Positions 52,222 through 60,822 of a DNA stretch of 64,000 nucleotides are shown here, piece by piece. Source of the stretch: Bacteroidota bacterium (lineage in GTDB: Bacteria; Bacteroidota; Bacteroidia; Bacteroidales; Prolixibacteraceae); the NCBI GenBank assembly GCA_023251455.1, contig JAHEYT010000042.1:1-64000 (forward strand), read 5' to 3'. The position numbers were made by a program, and so were the translations under genes. The stretch's first letter is position 1, and every line of letters starts with the position of its first letter. A model generated the notes under the pieces. That model made no database searches, had not been told where the DNA came from, and saw nothing but the letters and a program-made list of their open reading frames with translations.

Positions 52222-52248
52222 ACAGAAACAATATTCAGAAAAACAGAA

Positions 52249-52280
52249 AGGAGTTTATCGAGCCAGATAGACTCCTTTTT
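52249..52280 (+). terminator. terminator between the two barrel genes
   Basis: AGGAGTTTATC (52249-52259) and GATAGACTCCT (52266-52276) pair around a 6-base loop with one mismatch, followed by T5. Confidence 0.82.
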
Positions 52281-52294
52281 CGCTTTTGATTGTT

Positions 52295-52302
52295 TACCTT
52301 TG
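52295..52302 (+). promoter_or_regulatory. -7 element upstream of barrel copy 2
   Basis: TACCTTTG is a perfect TAnnTTTG box 74 bases before the next ATG, just after the terminator, so the second barrel can be transcribed on its own. No clear -33 box is seen. Confidence 0.5.
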
Positions 52303-52376
52303 CATCGTATAGAAGTCAGAAGCGCCGGAAGTTAACTTTAGGCACTCCCAACTTCAAACTCTAGGCACTTTTCCCT

Positions 52377-53180
52377 ATGAAACAAATATTTCTAATATTT
52401 CTCTCATTTTTCGCTGCGTTACTGGCATTTTCTCAGGAAAACGATTCCATAATTGTTGTTCAAAGTCCGAAGGGCAGACTTTCCGGCTTGATCGACGTTC
52501 AGGACTTGACCAATGAAGGCTATAATTACTGGAATGATAAATTTGAAGGTCACTGGTCGGGAGTTGAACTGGGGATCAATGGATTTGCCCAAGCTGATTA
52601 CAGCATGTACCCGGTATCTGAATATCATTTTCTCGATAACGATCTGATTCGCTCAAATGTATTAAACCTTAATATCTTACAATATTCCAAAGGTATTCAG
52701 CAAACGCGCAATAACATTGGCCTTGTTACTGGTTTGGGATTGAGTTTTCAAAGCTATCACCTCGACAACAATACCACAATCTCGGTCGATGAAAACCGAA
52801 AAATACATCCGGAAGTGTTATATTTTGATTCAAGTCAAAAATCAAAACTTTCTTCGTTGTATCTTGAAGTGCCATTGCTGGTCGAATTTCAGATTCCGAT
52901 AAGGCATACAGCGAACAGATTGTATTTTTCGGCAGGATTAACCGGTGCAAAACGTTTGGAAACACACACCAAAGTAAAATACCATAAAAACGGCAAAAGA
53001 GAAAAATTAAAATCACCGGGCGAATATGCGATCAAAGACTATAAAGTTGCTGGAACAATCCGGATGGGTTACCGATGGGTTAACTTTTTTGTAACTTACG
53101 ACTTGGCACCTTTGTTCGAAAACCGCCGGGGACCAATACTGCATTCGTATTCAGCCGGAATAAAATTAATCTCATTCTAA
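52377..53180 (+). CDS. PorT-family outer-membrane beta-barrel protein, copy 2
   Basis: This 267-residue paralogue of the preceding barrel has a signal peptide (about 1-19, ending LAFSQ). Shared landmarks include GHWSGVELGINGFAQADYSM versus GHWEGLEFGFNGFDKPDYSM in copy 1, LEVPLLVEFQIPIRHTANR versus LNVPLLLEFQIPVNQNEGR, and HTKVKY in both. The N-terminal extension is shorter and the final strand reads SYSAGIKLISF. It probably arose by tandem duplication and then diverged. It lies 11 bases before the dipeptidase E gene. Confidence 0.85.
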   Translation: MKQIFLIFLSFFAALLAFSQENDSIIVVQSPKGRLSGLIDVQDLTNEGYNYWNDKFEGHWSGVELGINGFAQADYSMYPVSEYHFLDNDLIRSNVLNLNILQYSKGIQQTRNNIGLVTGLGLSFQSYHLDNNTTISVDENRKIHPEVLYFDSSQKSKLSSLYLEVPLLVEFQIPIRHTANRLYFSAGLTGAKRLETHTKVKYHKNGKREKLKSPGEYAIKDYKVAGTIRMGYRWVNFFVTYDLAPLFENRRGPILHSYSAGIKLISF

Positions 53181-53191
53181 AAAAATATAAC

Positions 53192-53896
53192 ATGAAACTT
53201 CTGTTGATCAGCAATTCGACCATGCCGGGCGAAGCCTATCTGGACTATCCGAAACACGAAATCAAAAAATTTTTGGGCGAAAAACCGTTAACTGCACTTT
53301 TTATTCCATATGCCGCTGTAACTTTTTCGTTTGACGTTTACGAGCAAAAAGTAGCTGAACGCTTTACTGAATTGGGCTTTCAGGTGAAAAGCATTCACCA
53401 TTTCAGCGATCCGGTTCAGGCAGTGAAAAATGCAGAAGTGATTGTGGTTGGCGGCGGAAATACCTGGCAACTGGTCCGAATGCTGCACGATAATCAAATC
53501 ATGGAAGTGATCCGCGAGAAAGTGTTGGACGGAACCCCTTACATTGGCTGGAGCGCTGGATCGAACGTGGCCTGCCCTACCCTGCGCACTACCAACGATA
53601 TGCCAATTATCGACCCGAAAGGTTTCGACACGACAGGCTTGGTGTCATTCCAGATCAATCCGCATTACCTTGATGCCAATCCTGAAGGACATGGCGGCGA
53701 AACCCGCGAACAGCGCATTGAAGAGTTTATGGAAATCAACCCTGATGTGTATGTGGTTGGACTGCGCGAAGGAACCATGCTGCATGTAGAAAATGGTAAA
53801 ATGAAGCTGATCGGAAACCGGCCTGCCCGCATTTTCAAGAAGGGAAGCGCTCCGGTTGAATTGAATTCGGAAGATGATTTTGGATTTTTGCTATAG
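53192..53896 (+). CDS. pepE: dipeptidase E (S51 alpha-aspartyl dipeptidase)
   Basis: This is a 234-residue cytoplasmic serine peptidase that splits dipeptides with N-terminal aspartate. The catalytic Ser lies in the nucleophile elbow GWSAGSNVACPT, an Asp in TNDMPIIDPKG, and the His in FQINPHYLDANPEGHGGE. VIVVGGGNTWQLVRML is the usual loop before the elbow. Length matches the E. coli enzyme. It is 11 bases downstream of the second barrel gene and may be co-transcribed. Confidence 0.93.
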   Translation: MKLLLISNSTMPGEAYLDYPKHEIKKFLGEKPLTALFIPYAAVTFSFDVYEQKVAERFTELGFQVKSIHHFSDPVQAVKNAEVIVVGGGNTWQLVRMLHDNQIMEVIREKVLDGTPYIGWSAGSNVACPTLRTTNDMPIIDPKGFDTTGLVSFQINPHYLDANPEGHGGETREQRIEEFMEINPDVYVVGLREGTMLHVENGKMKLIGNRPARIFKKGSAPVELNSEDDFGFLL

Positions 53897-53905
53897 GATG
53901 TCTTG

Positions 53906-54622
53906 TCAATTCAGATCAAAAGTCACAATTACAGGCACGTGATCGCTGTACTGAATCCAAAAATCATATTCACCGACTTCTACTGATTGTAGTTTGTCTA
54001 TCAGATCTTTGGAAGCAAAGCAATAATCTATATGATAGGGCTTGTCTTTGTGACGATACATGAAAAGAGTTGGGTGTTGCTCTTGCCCTTGAATCTGATT
54101 GTGAAACGAATGGTACGAACTATAAATCCCCTTTTCTTCTAAACGTTTTACTACGGTGGAATGATTGCCAACCCGATACGTTCTATCCCAAATTGTGTTA
54201 CTGTTAAAATCACCAACCAACATGGTTTGCTTATTGGTCAAATATTGGTCATAAAAGAGCACCGCCTTCCAAACTTGTTCAATATAGCTCCCATCAGGAT
54301 CATTCGGATTATTTGCCCAGATTGCATAAAGAGTAAAGTCAAAATTGCCACCGGTTATCGCTATTGGAATAATCATTTTTAATTCCGAATTGTGATTGTC
54401 TAGTAATTTAAACCGGTAATTACTGTATGAGAAAATGCCAAGTCCCTTGTTTTGATTAGTCCCAAACCACAATATATCTTTTGGTTCAGGAATATCGGGA
54501 TTGAATTTCAATTTGTCAGGATGTTCACATTCAGGAACAATTAAGATATCTGGCTTGTAGGTCATAATAAAGTCAGCCTTTTTCCTGAAGGCCATATTGC
54601 AGTTCCATGTTATTATTCTCAT
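53906..54622 (-). CDS. endonuclease/exonuclease/phosphatase-family protein
   Basis: This 238-residue EEP-fold hydrolase has no signal peptide. Metal and catalytic residues are visible: RIITWNCNMAFRKK at the N-terminus (Asn), DILIVPECEHPDK (Glu), MLVGDFNSNTIWDR (Asp and Asn), HIDYCFASKD and the final QYSDHVPVIVTFDL (Asp-His). The family includes DNA-repair exonucleases and phosphodiesterases, so the substrate is not fixed. It converges on pepE with 9 bases between stops and follows the lipoate ligase gene by 15 bases on the same strand. Confidence 0.87.
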   Translation of the reverse strand: MRIITWNCNMAFRKKADFIMTYKPDILIVPECEHPDKLKFNPDIPEPKDILWFGTNQNKGLGIFSYSNYRFKLLDNHNSELKMIIPIAITGGNFDFTLYAIWANNPNDPDGSYIEQVWKAVLFYDQYLTNKQTMLVGDFNSNTIWDRTYRVGNHSTVVKRLEEKGIYSSYHSFHNQIQGQEQHPTLFMYRHKDKPYHIDYCFASKDLIDKLQSVEVGEYDFWIQYSDHVPVIVTFDLN

Positions 54623-54637
54623 CCTTTGATCATATTT

Positions 54638-55621
54638 CTAGAATATCCCATTCATCAACTCCTCAACCGACAATCCGCTTTTCTGAAATTCTTCATTCAG
54701 GGTTAAAATCGCAGCTTTTACGGCCACAAAATCGTGCCGACAACCAAGCAAAGCGTTAGTAATCTTTTGGCTTATTTCTGCCTGAATGGCACCCGAGATG
54801 GAAACTTCGGCAATATGTCCTTTCTCAACCAGCAAATTCACGGAAATCGCTCCATTTGCGGTATTCAGCGTATTGGTAAAACGGTATCGGGGTGAGTAGC
54901 CAAAAATCCAGTCCCAGGTTTGGTATTTTTCGACACTAAGTTTTTCGATAGCCGCTATGTCGACAGGGGTCGGCTGGTATATCTGAAAATCAGGATAAGT
55001 TTGGCAAATTTCGTCAAACAGAAAATTGGTAAATTTCTCCACCGAAATCGGATTTGGAAGGTAATTTGCAATATTTGTCACTTCACTACGATTCGATTGC
55101 ACTGCTTTGTCTTCGAACTTCGACAAATCCACTTTCAGCGCACCTTTCAACGCTTCCAAATGACTGTCGAACAGTAAAGTTCCATGGTGCAGAACCCGGT
55201 TTCGGTGAACATGCTCGGCATTTCCTGAGATTTTTTTGCCGTCGATCAGCAAATCGTTTCTACCGGTGGTGTAGGCCTCAACGCCCAGCTTTCTCAAAGC
55301 TTCAATCACCGGAATAGTAAAAATCTTAAAGTTGACTTCCGAAATATTAGCCACGTTGCGGATAAACGTAAAATTCACATTCCCCGGATCGTGAAAAACA
55401 GTTCCTCCGCCCGAAAGCCGCCGTGCAACAGGAATGTTGTTTTCGCGAACAAAAGCATGATTAACTTCGGCCAGTGCATTCTGATGCTTTCCAACCACCA
55501 CCGATGGCCGGCTGCGCCAAAGCATAAAAAAATCTTCCTGAAAGTTCTTCAGGAAGTACTCTTCGGCCGCCAGGTTAAAATACGGATCGGTGCTGGATTG
55601 ATTAATGCAGAGTGTGATCAT
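54638..55621 (-). CDS. lplA: lipoate-protein ligase A
   Basis: This 327-residue cytoplasmic enzyme activates lipoate with ATP and attaches it to E2 and GcvH subunits. Conserved blocks are FNLAAEEYFL, RPSVVVGKHQNALAEVN, VARRLSGGGTVFHDPGNVNF (the nucleotide and lipoyl site), RNDLLIDGKKISGNAEH with the catalytic Lys, and HHGTLLFDSHLEAL. The C-terminal accessory domain (about 245-327) is present. Length fits two-domain LplA. An EEP-family gene follows on the same strand. Confidence 0.93.
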   Translation of the reverse strand: MITLCINQSSTDPYFNLAAEEYFLKNFQEDFFMLWRSRPSVVVGKHQNALAEVNHAFVRENNIPVARRLSGGGTVFHDPGNVNFTFIRNVANISEVNFKIFTIPVIEALRKLGVEAYTTGRNDLLIDGKKISGNAEHVHRNRVLHHGTLLFDSHLEALKGALKVDLSKFEDKAVQSNRSEVTNIANYLPNPISVEKFTNFLFDEICQTYPDFQIYQPTPVDIAAIEKLSVEKYQTWDWIFGYSPRYRFTNTLNTANGAISVNLLVEKGHIAEVSISGAIQAEISQKITNALLGCRHDFVAVKAAILTLNEEFQKSGLSVEELMNGIF

Positions 55622-55670
55622 GCAAGCAAAAGTAAATCAATAATTGAGAAGTCGGAAGTGATTAGGTTCC

Positions 55671-55764
55671 CGTCACTCCGAATTTATTTCGGGGTCTGTT
55701 ATTCATTTGGAGCAGATCCTGAAACAAGCCTTCGACGTGAGCTCAGTCGAACGTTCAGGATGAC
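55671..55764. repeat. dispersed palindromic repeat in the lplA/TonB-receptor spacer
   Basis: The segment runs from CGTCACTCCGAATTTATTTC through GATCCTGAAACAAG and TTCGACGTGAGCTCAGTCGAA to TTCAGGATGACA. It contains the small hairpin CCGAA/TTCGG and the longer complementary parts GATCCTGAA/TTCAGGAT and TTCGAC/GTCGAA. This style of intergenic element is familiar from many Bacteroidota genomes. Its function is unknown. Confidence 0.6.
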
Positions 55765-55775
55765 ACAAAATGTGG

Positions 55776-58157
55776 TTAAAATTCTACCTGTACCCCAATC
55801 GTTGGCAATACAGTTCCTGATGGGTTTTTAACAGACCGAAGTACATACCTCGTTCCGTTATCAGCGGTCAGGAAGTTACCGTTGGCATCGGTTTCGCGTA
55901 AAACAATGTCAGTCGATTGCGACTGAAAATTATACAGGTTTTGAATGTCGAGGTAAAATTTCAAAGTCATCTTTTTCAGATAATAGGCTTTGTCAACCCG
56001 AACATCGAGCTGGTGAAAAACGCCAAATCGATTGGCATTCAGCTTCGAATAATCCAGGTATGGGCCGCCTGTCAGGTTCCAGGCAGAAATGAGCGACGAG
56101 CGGTTAAGGTCATATGGGGTGTAAGGCAATCCGCCCACAAACCGGAAACGTGTTCCTATTTGCCAGCCCTTTTTCAAAGATGCACTTCCGGTCAGACTCA
56201 AAATTTGTTTGCTGTCCCAAGCCGAAACGAGATACTGGCTGTTTCCGTCCTGAAATTCGCTGCGCACCAATGTATACGACAAGTTCAGGTTGTATCCTTT
56301 TGTAGAACTGATTCGTGCCTGAAACTCGGCTCCGTAGGCTCTTCCTTTCGAGGTCGAAGTTACTTCCTCATCGCCAATCACACCATAATCGGCACCTTTG
56401 TTGGCCAGAGAAATCTGGTCTCTAACCGAGAAGGGATAATTCCGGTAGTTCTTGAGGAAACCTTCGACGGAAAATTGAACTGCGGTCGCGGGTTTAAATT
56501 CCAATCCACCAATAAAATGATCGACCGAAATGTACTTCAGGTTATTTTTATTCACCAGCTCGTTATTTTGCTGGTACCCCAAGGTTGTGTAGGCAGGCAA
56601 CTGAAAATATCGTCCGGTGTTCAGATTCAAGCTCCATTCCGGAGTTAATTGGTATGAAGCTGATGCCCGTGGAGAAAACTGTTTCAGCGGGTTGTTCATT
56701 TTGGATGAAAAGTTGTTCGCATCCATTCGGAAACCGGCAGAAAGCGTCAGTCGTTCGGCCAAAAACTCATGGCTTATTTGACCAAAAATTCCGTATTTGA
56801 TCAGGTTCAGCTCAGTATCATAATTCACGTTCAGGATATTCTCATTGTAAAAACGTCTCTGCAACGTGGTATTGCTGTATTTCGCAAAATCGATATTGGC
56901 ACCTATATTGGCTTTAAAACCATCCATCCGCATGTTGTTTTCGAACCTGATTTTGTTCTCCACTTCCTGCGAAGTATAATCCAGAATTTTATTGGTTGTT
57001 GAACTTTCGTCGTTATCCAGATATTTGGTTGCGGTATTACTCAACTGACTCCGACTAACAACCAAGGTTTGATAACTCTTCTCCCTGAAGTGTTTATAAA
57101 CAGCACCCAGCGTGTAACTCCACTGATTGTTTTCAGGCAACTGACCTAAAATGTAAGTTTGCTGTTCGTCCGGATTTTTAATATCCAGATTCAGTTCGTT
57201 CCGGTCGAGGGCGCCCAATCCAATAAAAGTGAGTTCATTTTTAGCATCAAAACGAGTTTTTACCTTGAATTGCATGTCGTTAAAAGTGGGTAAAAACGGC
57301 AACTTCAGCGCCGTAAAAAGCAATTTAAGGTAAGACCGACGGGCCGAAACTATGAAAGTTGTTTTATCGCTCAAAAGGCCATCCAGTGTAACAGACACCT
57401 CTGCAGCACCTAGACTTCCCTTGAACCGGAGTTTGTCGGCATTTCCATCAACCTGCGCGAACTCGAAAACACCGCTCAACGCATTACCCCGGTTAGACGG
57501 AAATGCTCCCGAATAATAATTCACTTCGCGAATCAGGTCGGCATTCAGGATTCCAACAGCACCGCCCGAAGCGCCCTGCGTAGCAAAATGGTTGATGTTC
57601 GGAACCTCAACGCCATCCAGATAAAACCTACTTTCAGAAGGTCCACCACCTCGGATAATAATGTCGTTCCGGAACGATGGCGACGACAAAACTCCGGCAT
57701 ACGACTGAATAACCTTGGAAATATCGCGGTTAGCACCCGGACTTTTTTCAATCTCGGCAATGCCAATGGTTTTGAGGGAAACCGGGCTTTCTTCCGTCTT
57801 TCGGAATGGAGACACGCTTATGGTCACCTCTTCAATTTCGGCATCCCGTTTTTCCATCCTGATTTCGACAAAAGCAACTTTGGCATTACTGATTTCGATC
57901 TCTGGTGAAAGAGCTGAATGATACCCAATAAACGAAGCCTGAACACGCACAAATCCGGGTTTCAAGCCTTTTAACTGAAAATTACCATCATCGTCAGTAA
58001 CGGCACCAATCGAAGTTCCCGAAACAATTACGTTCACAAAAGGCATTGGCTCATTACTCACAGCCTCAATCACACGCCCCTTTAACGTTGCCTGCTGGGC
58101 CATAAGCCCGGTTTGACAACCCAGAATCAGGAGAATTATAAAAATCAATTTTCTCAT
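55776..58157 (-). CDS. TonB-dependent outer-membrane receptor with CarboxypepD domain
   Basis: This 793-residue outer-membrane transporter has a signal peptide (1-20, ending LMAQQ). A CarboxypepD-reg-like domain spans about 24-110 (ATLKGRVIEAVSNEPMPFVN), the Plug about 125-235 (SPVSLKTIGIAEIEKSPG; IIIRGGGPSESRFYLDGVEV), and the barrel to the C-terminus. No STN domain is present, so it is not a FecR-type transducer. It lacks the SusC signature and has no SusD partner. The substrate is unknown; siderophores, cobalamin or oligosaccharides are all possible. It is divergent from dtd. Confidence 0.92.
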   Translation of the reverse strand: MRKLIFIILLILGCQTGLMAQQATLKGRVIEAVSNEPMPFVNVIVSGTSIGAVTDDDGNFQLKGLKPGFVRVQASFIGYHSALSPEIEISNAKVAFVEIRMEKRDAEIEEVTISVSPFRKTEESPVSLKTIGIAEIEKSPGANRDISKVIQSYAGVLSSPSFRNDIIIRGGGPSESRFYLDGVEVPNINHFATQGASGGAVGILNADLIREVNYYSGAFPSNRGNALSGVFEFAQVDGNADKLRFKGSLGAAEVSVTLDGLLSDKTTFIVSARRSYLKLLFTALKLPFLPTFNDMQFKVKTRFDAKNELTFIGLGALDRNELNLDIKNPDEQQTYILGQLPENNQWSYTLGAVYKHFREKSYQTLVVSRSQLSNTATKYLDNDESSTTNKILDYTSQEVENKIRFENNMRMDGFKANIGANIDFAKYSNTTLQRRFYNENILNVNYDTELNLIKYGIFGQISHEFLAERLTLSAGFRMDANNFSSKMNNPLKQFSPRASASYQLTPEWSLNLNTGRYFQLPAYTTLGYQQNNELVNKNNLKYISVDHFIGGLEFKPATAVQFSVEGFLKNYRNYPFSVRDQISLANKGADYGVIGDEEVTSTSKGRAYGAEFQARISSTKGYNLNLSYTLVRSEFQDGNSQYLVSAWDSKQILSLTGSASLKKGWQIGTRFRFVGGLPYTPYDLNRSSLISAWNLTGGPYLDYSKLNANRFGVFHQLDVRVDKAYYLKKMTLKFYLDIQNLYNFQSQSTDIVLRETDANGNFLTADNGTRYVLRSVKNPSGTVLPTIGVQVEF

Positions 58158-58276
58158 ATCTTGCTTGAAATTATTCTGTCTTGTTTAATTCTTGAAATGC
58201 AAACTTAAACAAGATATCCCGGTCAAAGTTTAAACGTCCCGTTTGTTTTTTATAATATTGCTTAAAAATTACGTTT

Positions 58277-58735
58277 ATGAGATTGGTCATTCAAAGGGTG
58301 AGTTCGGCTTCGGTGGAAGTGGAAGAATTTGTTGTTTCTGAAATTGAAACCGGACTATTGATATTGGCTGGTATTGAAGAAACCGACACGGCTGAAGACA
58401 TCGACTGGTTGGTAAAGAAGACTTGCCAGCTCCGGATATTCAACGATCCGGAAGGTGTAATGAATCTTGATATTCAGGAAATTGGTGGGAAAATTATCGT
58501 GGTTAGCCAGTTTACTTTACACGCCTCAACAAAAAAAGGCAACCGGCCCTCGTACATTCGCGCGGCACGACCCGAAACAGCGATTCCGATTTACGAGCAA
58601 CTAATTGACGAATTTAAAAAAGTATTGGGAGGAAAAAAGGTTGGAACCGGCATTTTTGGCGCCGATATGCAAGTTTACCTTGTAAATGATGGACCGGTGA
58701 CGATCATTTTGGATTCTAAGAACCGAGACTTTTAG
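58277..58735 (+). CDS. dtd: D-aminoacyl-tRNA deacylase
   Basis: This 152-residue cytoplasmic enzyme removes D-amino acids (and glycine) from mischarged tRNA. The N-terminal RLVIQRVSSASVEVEE and the two active-site motifs VVSQFTLHASTKKGNRP and NDGPVTIILDSKNRDF are intact. The cis Gly-Pro dipeptide (NDGPVT) is the chirality filter. Length is normal. It heads a plus-strand group with a MazG-like gene, deoC and tpx, an order also seen in other Bacteroidales. Confidence 0.94.
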   Translation: MRLVIQRVSSASVEVEEFVVSEIETGLLILAGIEETDTAEDIDWLVKKTCQLRIFNDPEGVMNLDIQEIGGKIIVVSQFTLHASTKKGNRPSYIRAARPETAIPIYEQLIDEFKKVLGGKKVGTGIFGADMQVYLVNDGPVTIILDSKNRDF

Positions 58736-58820
58736 TCATTTATTGCCATTTGCTTCGCGTCATTCATTGCAATGCCTACTTTTTACAACAAATGACTATG
58801 AATGACAACCAATGACTGAT
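58735..58820. repeat. short periodic inverted-repeat spacer between dtd and the MazG-like gene
   Basis: AATGAC occurs three times at exactly 10-base intervals (58791, 58801, 58811), and the complement GTCATT twice upstream (58735 and 58759). The units could form several alternative hairpins. No ORF is supported. Confidence 0.5.
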
Positions 58821-58847
58821 TTTAATTTCATTACAAATTTTTAAGAT

Positions 58848-59189
58848 ATGAACTCAAACGAAGTCACCCTTACCGAAGCCCAGCAAATGGTTGACCAATG
58901 GATCAAAACCATTGGTGTGCGCTATTTCAGCGAGCTAACCAACCTGGCCATTCTGACTGAAGAAGTGGGCGAATTGGCAAGAATTATGGCGCGAACTTAC
59001 GGTGACCAATCGTTCAAAAAATCGGATGAAGGAAAAGACATGGCCGACGAAATGGCCGATGTACTTTGGGTGCTCATTTGCCTGGCAAATCAAACCGGTG
59101 TCGATCTAAACGAAGCCTTCCTGAAAAACATCGAAAAAAAGACTAGTCGCGATAAAGACCGACATCAGAACAACGAAAAACTAAAATAA
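58848..59189 (+). CDS. MazG-like nucleotide pyrophosphohydrolase
   Basis: This 113-residue all-alpha NTP pyrophosphatase has the metal-binding pattern EEVGELARIMARTYGDQS and DEMADVLWVLICLANQ of MazG/DCTPP-type proteins, small house-cleaning enzymes that split non-standard nucleoside triphosphates. It has a single domain and is shorter than full MazG. It lies between dtd and deoC on the same strand, both acting on by-products of translation or nucleotide metabolism. Confidence 0.88.
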   Translation: MNSNEVTLTEAQQMVDQWIKTIGVRYFSELTNLAILTEEVGELARIMARTYGDQSFKKSDEGKDMADEMADVLWVLICLANQTGVDLNEAFLKNIEKKTSRDKDRHQNNEKLK

Positions 59190-59270
59190 ACGTAACCTGT
59201 TGCGAGATACGGGTTATTCGTTTTCCCGAAAAAATTAAACACTGATAATTAACAATTAAACATTAAATAT

Positions 59271-60125
59271 ATGCGCATCGAAACTTGCCCATTATCCATC
59301 GAAGATATCCAATCTGAACTGGAAGAAATACGCGAAATTGCTGCAAAAAACAGCAGCAAAAAGATGCTCGAAAAAGCACTTTCATTCATCGACCTGACCA
59401 CCCTGAATTCAACAGATACCGTGAGTTCGGTAGCAGCATTTACCGAAAAGGTGAACAGTTTTCCGGCAGCATTTCCGGAAATTAGCAATGTGGCAGCAAT
59501 TTGTGTTTACCCTAATATGGCTCACACGGTGAAAAGCACATTGAAAGTTCCGAATGTGAAAATTGCCGCTGTTGCCGGAGGATTTCCATCGTCGATGACA
59601 TTTACCAAACTGAAAATTGAGGAAGCACAACTGGCGTTTGTTGCAGGCGCCAACGAAATCGATATTGTTTTGCCTTTGTGGGCTTTTCTTGAAGGTCATT
59701 TCGAAACCTGTACCAACGAAATTTCGGCTATTAAAAAAGCAATCGGCGATGCTCATTTAAAAGTGATTCTGGAAACAGGAGTTTTAACTGTCGATCAAAT
59801 CTGGCAGGCCTCCATTCTGGCCATTGAAGCTGGCGCCGATTTCATCAAAACCTCAACCGGTAAATTGCCACAAGCTGCCTCTCCTGAAGCCGCTTTCGTG
59901 ATGTGTCTGGCCATCAAACAGCATTTTGAGGAAACCGATCAGAAAATCGGGTTTAAACCAGCCGGTGGAATTGTAACTCCGGAAGATGCCATCCTCTATC
60001 TGACTATTGTTCAGGAAATACTGGGAGACCAATGGCTAACTCCTGAATTGTTCCGCATTGGTGCGAGCCGATTGGCCAATAACCTGCTCGAAAAAATTAC
60101 AGGCAAGGCTGTAAAACATTTCTAG
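59271..60125 (+). CDS. deoC: deoxyribose-phosphate aldolase
   Basis: This 284-residue TIM-barrel enzyme cleaves 2-deoxyribose 5-phosphate to glyceraldehyde 3-phosphate and acetaldehyde in deoxynucleoside breakdown. The Schiff-base Lys lies in GADFIKTSTGKLP, a second active-site Lys in KIGFKPAGGIVTPEDA. Other blocks are FIDLTTLNSTDT, AICVYPNMAHT and GANEIDIVLPLWAF. The N-terminal extension of about 35 residues is as in the longer DeoC type. The upstream spacer is A/T-rich. Confidence 0.95.
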   Translation: MRIETCPLSIEDIQSELEEIREIAAKNSSKKMLEKALSFIDLTTLNSTDTVSSVAAFTEKVNSFPAAFPEISNVAAICVYPNMAHTVKSTLKVPNVKIAAVAGGFPSSMTFTKLKIEEAQLAFVAGANEIDIVLPLWAFLEGHFETCTNEISAIKKAIGDAHLKVILETGVLTVDQIWQASILAIEAGADFIKTSTGKLPQAASPEAAFVMCLAIKQHFEETDQKIGFKPAGGIVTPEDAILYLTIVQEILGDQWLTPELFRIGASRLANNLLEKITGKAVKHF

Positions 60126-60181
60126 GTTCAAGCTGTTTAAATGAGCAAAACCCAAAATTCAAAACAAAACATTTAAAAATT

Positions 60182-60682
60182 ATGGCACAAATTACATTAA
60201 AAGGAAACGCAATTCAAACCATAGGTGAACTGCCTGCTAAAGGAACAAAAGCTCCTGATTTTGAGTTGATTAAAAACGACTTGTCAAAAGTTTCATTAAA
60301 AGATTTCGCCGGAAAACGTTTGGTTCTTAACATCTTTCCAAGTCTGGATACCGGAACCTGCGCGGCTTCTGTCCGTCAGTTCAACAAACTGGCTGCTGGC
60401 CTCGAAAACACAACAGTACTTTGCATTTCGCGCGATTTACCTTTTGCTCAGGCTCGTTTCTGCGGAACTGAAGGCATCGAAAATGCAATCACAGTCTCAG
60501 ATTTTGCAACCGGCAAATTCGGTAAAGATTATCAACTTGAAATTGCTACAGGACCATTAGCCAATTTGCACTCACGTTCGGTTGTTGTTCTGGACGAAAA
60601 CCAGCAGGTAATTTACACCCAGCAAGTTCCTGAAATTGTGGACGAACCTAATTACGATGCTGCTTTAGCTTCATTAAAGTAG
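60182..60682 (+). CDS. tpx: thiol peroxidase (atypical 2-Cys peroxiredoxin)
   Basis: This 166-residue peroxidase reduces peroxides with thioredoxin. The peroxidatic Cys lies in FPSLDTGTCAASVRQFN, and the resolving Cys in DLPFAQARFCGTEG, the distance expected for Tpx. The N-terminus (TLKGNAIQTIGELPAKGTKA) and the C-terminal VVLDENQQVIYTQQVPEI are typical. It acts in the cytoplasm or periplasm depending on species; no signal peptide is present here, so cytoplasm. It ends at a strong terminator. Confidence 0.95.
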   Translation: MAQITLKGNAIQTIGELPAKGTKAPDFELIKNDLSKVSLKDFAGKRLVLNIFPSLDTGTCAASVRQFNKLAAGLENTTVLCISRDLPFAQARFCGTEGIENAITVSDFATGKFGKDYQLEIATGPLANLHSRSVVVLDENQQVIYTQQVPEIVDEPNYDAALASLK

Positions 60683-60704
60683 AACGAAAACATACGACAT
60701 TTCG

Positions 60705-60736
60705 AAAGCTGTTTGCGTTTGCAGGCAGCTTTTTTT
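60705..60736 (+). terminator. terminator after tpx
   Basis: AAAGCTGTTTGC (60705-60716) and GCAGGCAGCTTT (60721-60732) form a 12-bp stem with two G-U pairs and a 4-base loop, followed by T residues. Confidence 0.88.
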
Positions 60737-60822
60737 GTGGAGAAAAATACCAACCGACATACTTGAAGTTAAGCATTTAAACTTGTCTCCCTCAACAATA
60801 ATTTCGTCAGCGGTGTTTATGT

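Noticed and set aside
55917..56648. 243-codon plus-strand ORF inside the TonB receptor gene
   Set aside because: It lies antisense to a well-supported receptor with intact domains, and its translation shows no domain, signal peptide or promoter.
58277..60682. Toxin-antitoxin reading of the MazG-like gene
   Set aside because: The protein has the MazG pyrophosphohydrolase metal motif and sits in a housekeeping group; there is no MazF-like partner.
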